Assembly (NCBI RefSeq): GCF_000374305.1
Contig: NZ_KB894096.1
Coordinates: forward strand, 310,001-374,000
DNA: 64,000 nt
Source of the DNA: Actinomadura flavalba DSM 45200
GTDB lineage: Bacteria; Actinomycetota; Actinomycetes; Streptosporangiales; Streptosporangiaceae
Reading direction: 5' to 3'
A program made the position numbers and the translations under genes. Positions 42,564-50,743 of this stretch are shown here, one piece after another; position 1 is the stretch's first letter, and each line of letters opens with the position of its first letter. A model generated the notes under the pieces. The model saw only the letters and a list, made by a program, of their open reading frames with translations. It did not search any database and was not told the DNA's origin.

Positions 42564-42596
42564 GGGGCCCGGGAGATGGGAAAACTCCCGGGCCCC
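42564..42596 (+). terminator. Terminator of the tRNA-like RNA unit
   Basis: 12-bp stem GGGGCCCGGGAG / CTCCCGGGCCCC with loop ATGGGAAAA, beginning 8 bp after the rod of RNA 2. Confidence 0.85.
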
Positions 42597-42686
42597 ACTC
42601 ATTGCTTTCCGGCCTACGGCCGCTCGCCTCACCGGTCAGCGCATGTGCCCGCGCGGTGGCCGAGGCCGCCGCCCACGGTTCGGTCG

Positions 42687-43370
42687 CTATGCGGCGGGTT
42701 CGATGTGGAGTTCGCGGCTCAGGTCGTCGGTGATCTGGGCGTTGAGGCGGTAGGCGGTCTTGACCTCGGCGATGACGCGGGCGCGTTCGGCGGCGTTCCA
42801 GGGGGCGGCGTCCAGCAGGGCGCGGTAGCCGTCCTTGATGGCCTTGGGCTTGCCCTCGAAGCGGTAGAACAGCACGCCGGGGTCGTCCTTGCCGAGGCCG
42901 AGGCCGCGCTGCACCTGGCGGGCGATGTACTGGCCGCCGGACAGGTCGCCGAGGTAGCGGGTGTAGTGGTGGGCGACGAATCCGCCCGCCCAGTCGAACG
43001 CGACCTCCTCCAGCCGGTCGCGGTAGCGCTCGGCGGCGGGCAGCAGCACCAGCGCGTCGCGCCAGCCGGCGCCGTAGAAGTAGGCCAGGTCGGCCTCCAG
43101 CGCCGCGCGGCGGGCCAGGCCCGGCTGCACGAACGGCCCGGCGACCGGGTCGGCGGCCATGACGTCGGCGGCACGCTCGAGCGCGTCGTAGACGGGGTAG
43201 AGCTGCACGATGAGCCGCGCGTACTGCTCGCCGCTGAGGCGGCCCTCGACCAGCGCGCTCATGTACGACGACGTCTCGTTCTCGCCGTGGTCGCCGCGGG
43301 TGGCGGCCCGCAGCTCGGCCGCGAAGCCCGTGTCGCCGGCCGCGGCCGCCGTGTCTCCGGCCATGCCCAT
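42687..43370 (-). CDS. hmuO: Haem oxygenase (biliverdin-producing)
   Basis: 227 residues. The proximal haem His is in AATRGDHGENETSSYM (about 24), and the distal helix carries RYLGDLSGGQYIARQ (the GDLSGG motif, about 140). It opens haem to biliverdin, CO and iron. A DtxR/IdeR-type iron box lies 50 bp upstream, so low iron should induce it. A DUF2470 gene, a partner domain of other haem-degrading proteins, precedes it on the same strand. The symbol follows the corynebacterial enzyme. Confidence 0.93.
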   Translation of the reverse strand: MGMAGDTAAAAGDTGFAAELRAATRGDHGENETSSYMSALVEGRLSGEQYARLIVQLYPVYDALERAADVMAADPVAGPFVQPGLARRAALEADLAYFYGAGWRDALVLLPAAERYRDRLEEVAFDWAGGFVAHHYTRYLGDLSGGQYIARQVQRGLGLGKDDPGVLFYRFEGKPKAIKDGYRALLDAAPWNAAERARVIAEVKTAYRLNAQITDDLSRELHIEPAA

Positions 43371-43420
43371 GCACGCACCTTCTCCGTCGTCGGCGCCCGG
43401 CGGTTCCGGGCGCTGGACTG

Positions 43421-43439
43421 AGGTTAGCCTTGCCTAACT
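43421..43439. promoter_or_regulatory. Iron box (DtxR/IdeR type) of haem oxygenase gene
   Basis: AGGTTAGCCTTGCCTAACT, a near-palindrome matching the TTAGGTTAGCCTAACCTAA-type consensus in its core, 51 bp before the haem oxygenase start. Confidence 0.85.
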
Positions 43440-43467
43440 CTTCGAGGGAAGAGCTCGGCGCGGGTTT

Positions 43468-43509
43468 TTCCGACGTGACGTAGGCTACTTTACCGACGCC
43501 ACGTCGGAA
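43468..43509. repeat. Inverted repeat upstream of the iron box
   Basis: 10-bp arms TTCCGACGTG / CACGTCGGAA around a 22-nt centre containing GTAGGCTACTTTACC. It lies between the DUF2470 stop and the iron box. The run of Ts precedes it on the plus strand, so it is not a usual terminator for the minus-strand gene; a second regulator site is possible. Confidence 0.5.
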
Positions 43510-43579
43510 CGCAACAGCACCCCAGTTCAGCGCACGACTGGCACGGTCCACGCCCGCGCCGGGCACGAGCGGCGCCGGG

Positions 43580-43894
43580 TCAGTGCTCGGCGTGCGGGGC
43601 GAGGCCGAGGGAGCGCCGGGCCTGCTGCGACATGCGCACGACCTCGCGGCGCACCTGGGGCCGCTCGGTGACGGGCTCGGCCCAGGCGACGCGCACGGGC
43701 ACCTCGGCGCCGGCGATCTCGGCGCTGAACACGATGCCGTCCTCGTCCATGTCGACCATCCCGGCGGCCGTCGCGTCCCGGTGCCCGCCGAGCCCCTGGA
43801 CGATCTCCAGGCAGTCGGCGGGGTGGTCCTCGTTCATGTGGCGCTTGATCGCCTCGACGACGTCGTCGGTGAAGGGGGTACCCGGCTGGGGCAT
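43580..43894 (-). CDS. DUF2470 domain protein
   Basis: 104 residues. The FTDDVVEAIKRHMNEDHPADCL start, with its conserved NEDH, marks the DUF2470 (HugZ C-terminal-like) domain; in HugZ-type proteins the equivalent region helps bind haem. Being just upstream of haem oxygenase on the same strand suggests a haem/iron role. The ATG at 43894 fits the domain boundary; longer frames add unrelated residues. Confidence 0.85.
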   Translation of the reverse strand: MPQPGTPFTDDVVEAIKRHMNEDHPADCLEIVQGLGGHRDATAAGMVDMDEDGIVFSAEIAGAEVPVRVAWAEPVTERPQVRREVVRMSQQARRSLGLAPHAEH

Positions 43895-44158
43895 GGTGCG
43901 GCGGCCTCTCTGGCAGGTGGCGGGCCGGACGGCTGCCCGGCGGTCCCACCCTAGTGAGAACGCCGGGACGTCCCGGGGAGTGTCCCGCACGCGGGACAAT
44001 GGACGGGCCGGGGTGGTCCGGCGAATGGCGGCATTGACGGCCGCGGCGGGTAGCGAACCTCACCATTTCGGAGATCCCCGGCGGGCGCGTGCCCGGCGGC
44101 TCCGCAAACCGCCGCGCTCCGCGCCGCCGCATCGGCGAGGAAGGAAGTCACAGCGCAC

Positions 44159-44518
44159 ATGGCCGAGAAGGTCATTCGGGTAGACGACATCGACGGCTCC
44201 GAAGGCACCGACGTCGCCAAGCGCGACTTCGGCGTACTGGAGCGGACGTTCACGATCGACCTGAGCGACGAGAACTACAAGCGGCTGTCCGCGACGCTGG
44301 AAACGCTGGAGCTCTACATCGCCAAGGCGGTCCCGGTGAAGCCCGCGGGTAAGGGCCGCAAGGGCGGCGCGGCGGCCAAGGTCAAGGGATACACCAACGG
44401 CGAGGTCCGCGAATGGGCGAAGGCGGCCGGTGTGGAAGTCTCCGAGCGTGGCAAAATCTCTGATGAGGTCTATGCTGCGTTCATCGAGACACATCCGGAC
44501 GCCGCTCCGGGTGCATGA
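44159..44518 (+). CDS. lsr2: Lsr2-family nucleoid protein, acidic-type variant
   Basis: 119 residues. The N-terminal dimerisation beta strands (VIRVDDIDGSEGTDVAKRDF) and a C-terminal DNA-binding domain with EVREWAKAAGVEVSERGKIS. The minor-groove clamp is RGK instead of the canonical RGR. A Lys/Gly-rich linker joins them. Lsr2 proteins bridge and silence AT-rich DNA. GAGGAAGGAA is the ribosome site. It is followed 16 bp later by a canonical lsr2, so the two probably make hetero-oligomers. Confidence 0.9.
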   Translation: MAEKVIRVDDIDGSEGTDVAKRDFGVLERTFTIDLSDENYKRLSATLETLELYIAKAVPVKPAGKGRKGGAAAKVKGYTNGEVREWAKAAGVEVSERGKISDEVYAAFIETHPDAAPGA

Positions 44519-44534
44519 CAAAGGGAGTCCCCGC

Positions 44535-44864
44535 ATGGCACAGAAGGTCGAGGTCCTCCTCGTCGACGACATCGACGGCGGAGAAGCACACGAAACGGTC
44601 ACGTTCTCGCTCGACGGCGTGTCCTACGAGATCGACCTGAGCAAGGACAACGCCACGCAGCTCAGGACCGGTCTGGAGCCGTTCGTGTCGGCCGCCCGCC
44701 GCTCCCGCAAGGTTCCCGTCAAGGGCGCCCGCGCGCCGCGCACGCAGAACACCCGTGAGCGTTCCGCGGACATTCGCGAGTGGGCGAAGTCACAGAACAT
44801 CAAGGTCAACGACCGGGGCCGCATTCCCGCCGCGGTGATCGAGCGTTACGAGGCCGCGCACTGA
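44535..44864 (+). CDS. lsr2: Lsr2-family nucleoid protein
   Basis: 109 residues. VLLVDDIDGGEAHETVTFSL forms the dimerisation domain; the C-terminal IREWAKSQNIKVNDRGRIPA carries the canonical RGR that enters the AT minor groove. The length equals mycobacterial Lsr2 (about 112). AAGGGAG precedes the ATG. It is second in a tandem with a variant lsr2 and ends at a strong terminator, so silencing of foreign DNA is the expected role. Confidence 0.95.
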   Translation: MAQKVEVLLVDDIDGGEAHETVTFSLDGVSYEIDLSKDNATQLRTGLEPFVSAARRSRKVPVKGARAPRTQNTRERSADIREWAKSQNIKVNDRGRIPAAVIERYEAAH

Positions 44865-44973
44865 CGCGACGATCTCCCACGGCGGCGCCGGCGACCGCAT
44901 AGACGACCGTATCGGCGGCGGGGACGCCGTATCCGCCGACGTATCCGCCCGAACGGGCGGGCTGTTCTGCGAA

Positions 44974-45004
44974 GGGCCGGGTGACACTATCACCCGGCCC
45001 TTTT
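44974..45004 (+). terminator. Rho-independent terminator of the lsr2 pair
   Basis: 11-bp stem GGGCCGGGTGA / TCACCCGGCCC, 5-nt loop, then TTTT: a full intrinsic terminator. Confidence 0.92.
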
Positions 45005-45282
45005 GTGGTTCTTGTCGCCGCGCCGTACGCAACGGGCCGCCTTCTTGTCACACCGGCGTGGGGTAGGGCCGCCGAGTCGCGTGGACCTCCCGCCATTCCG
45101 CCGTCCCCGCGCCCGCACTTCACCCGTTTCCCGGGCCGCGCCGCCCGGGGCGGCACGGAATGCGGGTTTCGGGGACGGCGGCGGTCATGCTCGCGGGGCA
45201 TCACCCGGTCCAAGAACACATCCCCCCAGAATCGACATACCGCCCGAACTGGGCGGCTCTGGAGTGCGGCCGGGAAAGGGAA
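45005..45282. other. Intergenic region after the lsr2 pair, no gene seen
   Basis: About 280 bp between two terminators. Open frames here have no ribosome site or recognisable content. A small hairpin CCGCCC-GAACT-GGGCGG lies near 45241-45257. Confidence 0.5.
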
Positions 45283-45313
45283 CGCCCGGCACCGGATGAT
45301 CCGGTGCCGGGCG
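45283..45313. terminator. Terminator of helY
   Basis: Perfect 14-bp stem CGCCCGGCACCGGA / TCCGGTGCCGGGCG with a 3-nt loop, 23 bp downstream of the helY stop (minus strand). Confidence 0.88.
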
Positions 45314-45335
45314 GGAAACGCCGCGAAGAGGGCCG

Positions 45336-48116
45336 TCAGGTGACCGACGTATAGGCGACGACGCCGCGGCGGAGCTGGTCCATGGCCTTGCGGGCGGTGC
45401 GGCGGACGTGGCTGTCGGGCGGGGCGGCGTCGGCGACCTGGCCGAGCAGGTCCAGGAGCTGCTTGACGGCGCGCACGAAGTCGCCCGCGGTGAGCCCGGC
45501 GTCGAGCAGGACCTCATCGAGGTCGTCGCCCTTGGCCCACCGGTAGGCCGTCCACGCGAACCCCAGGTCGGGTTCGCGCAGGAACGCGACCTGGTTGTCG
45601 CGTTCGACGCCCTCCAGCGTCCCCCAGAGCCGCACCATGGCCGCCAGGGCCTCCTGGACGCCGCCGGTGGGCGTGCGGGGCGGTGCGGCGTCGTCGGGCT
45701 GCCGCGACTCGTACACCAGCGCCGACACGCACGCGGCCAGCTCGGCGGGGTCGAGGCGGTTCCACAGCCCCTCGCGCAGGCTCTCGGCGGTGAGCAGGTC
45801 GAGTTCGTTGTAGATGCGGCCCAGCCTGCGGCCCTCGTCGGTGACGGTGTCGCCGGACAGGTAGCCGAGCTGTTCCAGGACGGCGCAGACGCGGTCGAAG
45901 GTGCGGGCGATGACCTGGGAGCGGCCTTCGACGCGGCGGCGGAGCTGGCCGGTCTCGCGTTCCAGGCGGAAGAACCGCTCGGCCCAGCGGGCGTGGTCCT
46001 CGCGCTCGGCGCAGCCGTGCACGGGGTGGGCGCGCAGTTCGGCGCGCAGCCGCGTGATCTCGGCGTCGTCGGCGGCGGGGGTGTCGCGGGTGCGGCGGCG
46101 TTCGCGGCCCTCATCGGGGACCTTGGCGCGCAGCGTGGCGGCCAGGTCGCGGCGGGCCTGCGGGTTGCGGGGGCTGAATCCCTTGGGGATGCGGACGCGT
46201 TCGACGGGCTCGACGGGGCGGGGGAAGTCCAGGATGGACAGCCGCTGCACCGACCGGTTGATGGTCAGGACGAGCGGCGCGGGCCCGTCGGAGCGGCGCC
46301 CGATGCCGGGGTCCAGGACGACGGCCAGGCCGGAGCGGCGCCCGGACGGCACCAGGATGACGTCGCCGGGCCGCAGGTGCTCCAGTGACTTGGCGGCCTC
46401 GGCGCGGCGCCCGGCGGACCGTTCGCGCGACAGTTCGGCCTCGCGGTCGGACAGGCGGCGGCGCAGCGCCGCGTACTCCATGAAGTCGCCCAGGTGGCAG
46501 TCGGCGGCCTTGGCGTATCCGGCGAGGGCGTCCTCGTTCTTGCGGACCTGCCGGGCCAGGCCGACGACGGCCCGGTCGGCCTGGAACTGCGCGAACGACT
46601 CCTCCAGGAGGGTGCGGGCGCGTTCGACGCCGACGGCGCCGACCAGGTTGACGGCCATGTTGTAGGAGGGCCGGAAGCTGGAGTTCAGCGGGTAGGTGCG
46701 GGTGCCGGCGAGCCCGGCGACCGACGCGGGGTCGACCGACGGGTTCCACACGACGACGGCGTGGCCCTCGACATCGATGCCGCGGCGTCCGGCGCGCCCG
46801 GTGAGCTGGGTGAACTCGCCGGGGGTGAGGGCGACGTGCGCCTCGCCGTTCCACTTGTCGAGCTTCTCGATGACGACGGTGCGGGCGGGCATGTTGATGC
46901 CGAGCGCGAGCGTCTCGGTGGCGAACACGGCCTTGATGAGCCCGCGGGTGAACAGCTCCTCGACGATCTCCTTGAAGGTGGGGAGCATCCCGGCGTGGTG
47001 GGCGGCGACGCCGCGTTCCAGGGCGGCGAGGAAGTCGTGGTAGCCGAGGACGCGCAGGTCGTCGGGGGCGAGGTCGGCGGTGCGCAGTTCGACGTGCGCG
47101 CGGATCTCCTCGGTCTCCTCGCGGGAGGTGAGCCGCAGCCCGGCGTGCAGGCACTGGAGGACGGCGGCGTCGCAGCCGGCGCGGGAGAAGATGAACGTGA
47201 TGGCGGGCAGCAGCCCGGCGCGCTCCAGCCGGGTGATGACGTCGGCGCGCAGCGGCGGCCGGAACCGCTGGGGGCGCGGCGCGCGGCGGTGCCCGGTGCG
47301 GCGCCCCTGGTTGACCTTGGCGCGGCGGACCTCCTCGACGGCGATCCGCTGGAGCTGCGGGTTGACGCGCGCCTCGCGGCTCTTGCCCTTGCCGGTCTCG
47401 ACGAACAGGTCGTAGAGGCGGGGGCCGACGAGCATGTGCTGGAACAGCGGGACGGGACGGTGCTCGTCGACGACGACGGCGGTGTCGCCGCGCACCTCCT
47501 GGAGCCATTCGCCGAACTCCTCGGCGTTGGACACGGTGGCCGACAGCGCCACGATCCGGACGGACTCCGGGACGTGGATGATGACCTCCTCCCAGACGGC
47601 GCCGCGGAACCGGTCGGCGAGGTAGTGGACCTCGTCCATGACGACGAACGCGAGCCCCGACAGCGTCGAGGAGCCCGCGTACAGCATGTTGCGCAGGACC
47701 TCGGTGGTCATGACGACGATGGGCGCCTCGCCGTTGACGCTGTTGTCGCCGGTGAGCAGCCCGACCTTGCCGGGCCCGTAGCGGGCGACGAGGTCGGCGT
47801 ACTTCTGGTTGGACAGCGCCTTGATCGGCGTGGTGTAGAAGCACTTGCCGCCGCCGGTGAGGGCCAGGTGGCAGGCGAACTCCCCGACGACGGTCTTGCC
47901 GGAGCCGGTGGGCGCGGCGACCAGGACGCCGCTGCCGCCCTCCAGGGCGCGGCACGCCTCGATCTGGAACGCGTCGAGCCGGAAGTCGTACAGCGTCTGG
48001 AAGTCCAGCAGCGCGGGGCCGCTTCCGGCGGTGCGCTCGCGGTAGGCCGCGTAGCGTTCGGCCGGGCTCTGTTCCGCCGGGCTCTGTCCGGCCGACTGCG
48101 TGTCGGGGGTGCTCAT
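45336..48116 (-). CDS. helY: DExH-box RNA helicase HelY (Ski2/Mtr4-like)
   Basis: 926 residues. Motif I APTGSGKT, Ia TTPIKALSNQKY, motif II DEVH, motif III LSATVSNAEEFG, motif V-VI region FATETLALGINMPART and QLTGRAGRRGID. The C-terminal half has the DSHCT-type helical domain. It belongs to the Ski2-like group that unwinds RNA for decay. In actinobacteria it is commonly next to tatAC and pafBC, as here. No signal or membrane segment. Confidence 0.93.
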   Translation of the reverse strand: MSTPDTQSAGQSPAEQSPAERYAAYRERTAGSGPALLDFQTLYDFRLDAFQIEACRALEGGSGVLVAAPTGSGKTVVGEFACHLALTGGGKCFYTTPIKALSNQKYADLVARYGPGKVGLLTGDNSVNGEAPIVVMTTEVLRNMLYAGSSTLSGLAFVVMDEVHYLADRFRGAVWEEVIIHVPESVRIVALSATVSNAEEFGEWLQEVRGDTAVVVDEHRPVPLFQHMLVGPRLYDLFVETGKGKSREARVNPQLQRIAVEEVRRAKVNQGRRTGHRRAPRPQRFRPPLRADVITRLERAGLLPAITFIFSRAGCDAAVLQCLHAGLRLTSREETEEIRAHVELRTADLAPDDLRVLGYHDFLAALERGVAAHHAGMLPTFKEIVEELFTRGLIKAVFATETLALGINMPARTVVIEKLDKWNGEAHVALTPGEFTQLTGRAGRRGIDVEGHAVVVWNPSVDPASVAGLAGTRTYPLNSSFRPSYNMAVNLVGAVGVERARTLLEESFAQFQADRAVVGLARQVRKNEDALAGYAKAADCHLGDFMEYAALRRRLSDREAELSRERSAGRRAEAAKSLEHLRPGDVILVPSGRRSGLAVVLDPGIGRRSDGPAPLVLTINRSVQRLSILDFPRPVEPVERVRIPKGFSPRNPQARRDLAATLRAKVPDEGRERRRTRDTPAADDAEITRLRAELRAHPVHGCAEREDHARWAERFFRLERETGQLRRRVEGRSQVIARTFDRVCAVLEQLGYLSGDTVTDEGRRLGRIYNELDLLTAESLREGLWNRLDPAELAACVSALVYESRQPDDAAPPRTPTGGVQEALAAMVRLWGTLEGVERDNQVAFLREPDLGFAWTAYRWAKGDDLDEVLLDAGLTAGDFVRAVKQLLDLLGQVADAAPPDSHVRRTARKAMDQLRRGVVAYTSVT

Positions 48117-48207
48117 GGTTCGAGCCTACGGTTTCGTACGGCCCGATATGCACGTGAAGCGCGGCGCGTCTCCCGCCGCCGCGCGGAGCGGGCGGAAACG
48201 CGGCCGG

Positions 48208-49089
48208 TCAGTCGCGGCGCCGGTCGCGGCGCCCGCCGCCGTCGAGTTCGGCGTCGATGGCGTCCAGGTCGATCGGGGACAGCTCGTCGTCGGCGAGGGC
48301 GTCGTCGGACGGGCGCAGCCCGCGGCGGCGGTCGTTGAAGAAGGCCAGCAGCACGGCGGCCTCGAACAGCACGACGGTGGGCAGCGCCAGGGCCAGCATG
48401 GTGAACGGGTCGCCGCTGGGGGTGCCGACGGCGGCGAACACGAAGATGCCGAACAGGGCGAGCCGCTGGCTCTTGCGGAGCCGCTGGTAGCTGAGGACGC
48501 CCGCCATGTTGAGCACGACGACGAACAGCGGCAGCTCGAACGTCAGCCCGAACACCAGCAGCATCGCCAGCACGTAGCCGAGGTAGTGCTCGACGGAGAT
48601 CAGCGGGGTGACGTCCTCGGCGACGAACCCGAGGAACAGCGACAGGCCCTTGTCGACGGTGACGTAGGCCAGGGCGGTGCCGACGAAGAACAGCGGCACG
48701 GCGGCGGCGAGGAAGACGTACGTCCAGCGGCGTTCACGCTGGTACAGGCCGGGCGCCACGAACGCCCAGAGCTGGTACAGCCACACCGGCGAGGACAGCA
48801 CCAGCCCGAGGATCGCGGCGATCTTCAACTGGAGGAAGAACGAGGAGAAGATGCCGTTGACGACGAGCGTGCACTCGTTGCCGATCGTGTGGGTCTGCGG
48901 CAGGTCGCAGAACGGCTGCTTGAGGAAGTCCCACGCGGGGTCGAAGAAGATCCAGCCGATGATGGTGCCGATGATGAACGCGCCGATCGCCTTCATCAGC
49001 CGGTTCCGCAGCTCGCGCAGGTGATCGAGCAGCGGCATGCGGCCCTCGGGGTCGGCCGCCCGCCGCGTCGTCTTCTTCAGCATGGCCAT
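48208..49089 (-). CDS. tatC: Twin-arginine translocase TatC
   Basis: 293 residues, six membrane helices, with MPLLDHLRELRNRLMKA at the N-terminus (signal-binding face) and FELPLFVVVLNMAGV later. It receives twin-arginine signals and forms the export pore with TatA. The Asp-rich C-terminal tail is an actinobacterial feature. It follows tatA by 25 bp on the same strand. Confidence 0.95.
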   Translation of the reverse strand: MAMLKKTTRRAADPEGRMPLLDHLRELRNRLMKAIGAFIIGTIIGWIFFDPAWDFLKQPFCDLPQTHTIGNECTLVVNGIFSSFFLQLKIAAILGLVLSSPVWLYQLWAFVAPGLYQRERRWTYVFLAAAVPLFFVGTALAYVTVDKGLSLFLGFVAEDVTPLISVEHYLGYVLAMLLVFGLTFELPLFVVVLNMAGVLSYQRLRKSQRLALFGIFVFAAVGTPSGDPFTMLALALPTVVLFEAAVLLAFFNDRRRGLRPSDDALADDELSPIDLDAIDAELDGGGRRDRRRD

Positions 49090-49114
49090 TCTCGGGATGG
49101 TGGGGCCGGGGCGG

Positions 49115-49486
49115 TCAGTGCTGGTTGCGGCCGTAGTCGCTCACGGGCACGCCCTGGATCGGCTCGCCGGACGGCAGCGCGCCGGGACGGCGGTCGGTGT
49201 TGGCGCCGGCCTCGCGCTCGACGCGGTCGGCCTCGGCGCGGAGCTGCTCGGCGCGGAGCCGGGCGGTGCGCTCCCGCTCGGTCTCGGCGGGGGCCGGGGC
49301 GGGCGCGGCGGCGGCCTTGGCGGCGCTCTCGTCGTCGTCATCGTCGCGCAGGCCCTTGGTCTCCGCCTTGAGGATGCGGGCGGACTTGCCGAGCGAGCGC
49401 GCGAGCTGCGGAAGCTTCGCCGACCCGAAGATCAGCACGACGATCAGGAGCAGGATCAGGATCTCGGAGCCACCGAGGTTAGGCAT
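49115..49486 (-). CDS. tatA: Twin-arginine translocase TatA
   Basis: 123 residues. Membrane helix ILILLLIVVLIFGSAKLPQL with the conserved FGxxKLP hinge, then the amphipathic helix LARSLGKSARILKAE and a long acidic/Ala tail. It polymerises to widen the TatC pore. The tail is longer than in E. coli TatA. Confidence 0.95.
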   Translation of the reverse strand: MPNLGGSEILILLLIVVLIFGSAKLPQLARSLGKSARILKAETKGLRDDDDDESAAKAAAAPAPAPAETERERTARLRAEQLRAEADRVEREAGANTDRRPGALPSGEPIQGVPVSDYGRNQH

Positions 49487-49512
49487 GTGACGTCCTCTTC
49501 AGCAGGTGCGAC

Positions 49513-49743
49513 TTACGACGATCGTACGCCCTCATCCACGTCCTGTGGGGAGCGAGTGTCGTGAAGTGTGCGAAGTTCATCCCGTAGTGCCCCTTGTTTG
49601 GGGGCGAGCCGCCGGCGCGTCCGGTCGAGTTCACGGCCCAGCCGCCGCACCGCGAGCCACACCTTGAACGCGCAGTACGCGAGCACGGCCAGGCCCGCCG
49701 AGCCCAGCGCCACGGCCAGGCCCGACCATCCGAGGGCCGTCAT
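49513..49743 (-). CDS. Small membrane protein between pafC and tatA
   Basis: 76 residues. One N-terminal membrane helix (about 6-30, GLAVALGSAGLAVLAYCAF) followed by a basic, Arg-rich amphipathic helix (RRLGRELDRTRRRLAPKQ). Unnamed family; the same position is occupied by small membrane proteins in related genomes. It may be co-transcribed with pafBC and tatAC. Confidence 0.75.
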   Translation of the reverse strand: MTALGWSGLAVALGSAGLAVLAYCAFKVWLAVRRLGRELDRTRRRLAPKQGALRDELRTLHDTRSPQDVDEGVRSS

Positions 49744-49768
49744 CGTCGCCGTCCTTCCGTCACGGGGC

Positions 49769-50743
49769 TCACACCGTCTCGTAGTGGGCCAGGGCCGCGG
49801 CGGCGTCGGCGCGGATCTCCCCGGCGAGCGCCGCGGGCGCCACGACGCGGCCCTGGTCGCCCAGCCGCAGCGCCAGGCCCCGCACCCAGCGGGTGTCGGG
49901 GGTGCGCAGCACGATCCGCAGCCGCCCCTCCCCCAGTTCGGTCACGCTCTCGCACGGGTAGTGGTCGGCGACCCACCGCCCGGCGGGCGCCAGTTCCAGC
50001 GTGACCCGCACGTCCTGCGGGGACGGGCGGAACAGGCCCGCGTCGACGTCGATGGGCTCGGCGCCGTCGGGGATGTCGGCGGGCACGTCCAGCACGGTCA
50101 GCCCGGTGACGCGGTCCAGGCGGAACAGCCGGACGGCCTCGGCGCGGCGGCACCACCCCTCCAGGTAGGTGGAGCCCTCCACGACGAGCACCCGCATCGG
50201 GTCGACGTCGCGTTCGGTGTTCTCGTCGCGCGCGGGCACGTAGTAGGTGAGGTGGACGCGGCGCCGAGCGGTGATCGCCTCGCGGAGCACGGCCAGGTGG
50301 TCGCGGGCGGCGCCGCCGCCGCCGACCTCGACCGACACCTGCCCGGCGACGGTCGCGGCCGCACCGGCGGCCGACTCCAGCTTGGCGATGACGCGGCTGA
50401 GCGCGTCGCGGTCGTGCGGGCCGGTGACCCCCGCCAGCATCCGCAGCGCCACCAGCAGCGCGGCGGCCTCGTCGACCTTGAGCCGCAGCGGCCGGGCGAT
50501 CGACTCGGCCTCGGTGACGGTGATCTCCCCGCCCTCGTAGGACAGGTCGATCGGGCAGTAGGGGTCGGGGGCGCGCAGTTCCACGCACCACAGCAGGTTG
50601 AGGTCGTCGATGAGCTGCTTCTGGGTGACGCCGAACGCGGCGGCGGCCTCGTCCAGCATCACCGAGTCGCGGTTGACGACGTAGGGGACGAGCGCGAGCA
50701 GCCGCCCGAGCCGTCCGGTGGAGGTGGTCGCGGGCGTGCTCAT
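49769..50743 (-). CDS. pafC: WYL-domain regulator PafC
   Basis: 324 residues. An N-terminal HTH (MLDEAAAAFGVTQKQLIDDLNLLW), the WYL domain with RRVHLTYYVPARDE and SYLEGWC-like TYLEGWCRRAEAVRLFRL, then a WCX extension. With PafB it forms the activator that switches on LexA-independent DNA-damage genes in mycobacteria. The ATG overlaps the pafB stop by ATGA. Confidence 0.93.
   Translation of the reverse strand: MSTPATTSTGRLGRLLALVPYVVNRDSVMLDEAAAAFGVTQKQLIDDLNLLWCVELRAPDPYCPIDLSYEGGEITVTEAESIARPLRLKVDEAAALLVALRMLAGVTGPHDRDALSRVIAKLESAAGAAATVAGQVSVEVGGGGAARDHLAVLREAITARRRVHLTYYVPARDENTERDVDPMRVLVVEGSTYLEGWCRRAEAVRLFRLDRVTGLTVLDVPADIPDGAEPIDVDAGLFRPSPQDVRVTLELAPAGRWVADHYPCESVTELGEGRLRIVLRTPDTRWVRGLALRLGDQGRVVAPAALAGEIRADAAAALAHYETV

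Noticed and set aside
42475..42569. An unpermuted tRNA using GGCCCCG (42475) and CGGGGCC (42563)
   Set aside because: The second strand belongs to the terminator stem, and no TTC-type T-arm precedes it.
43468..43509. Terminator for the DUF2470 gene
   Set aside because: On the minus strand the hairpin is followed by an A-run rather than a U-run, and the loop is 22 nt.
45005..45282. Small genes between the two terminators
   Set aside because: Frames overlap on several registers with Arg/Pro-rich content, as expected from composition alone.
46111..48153. Second long minus-strand frame overlapping helY
   Set aside because: Arg/Pro-rich shadow frame typical of GC-rich DNA; all helicase motifs are in the other frame.
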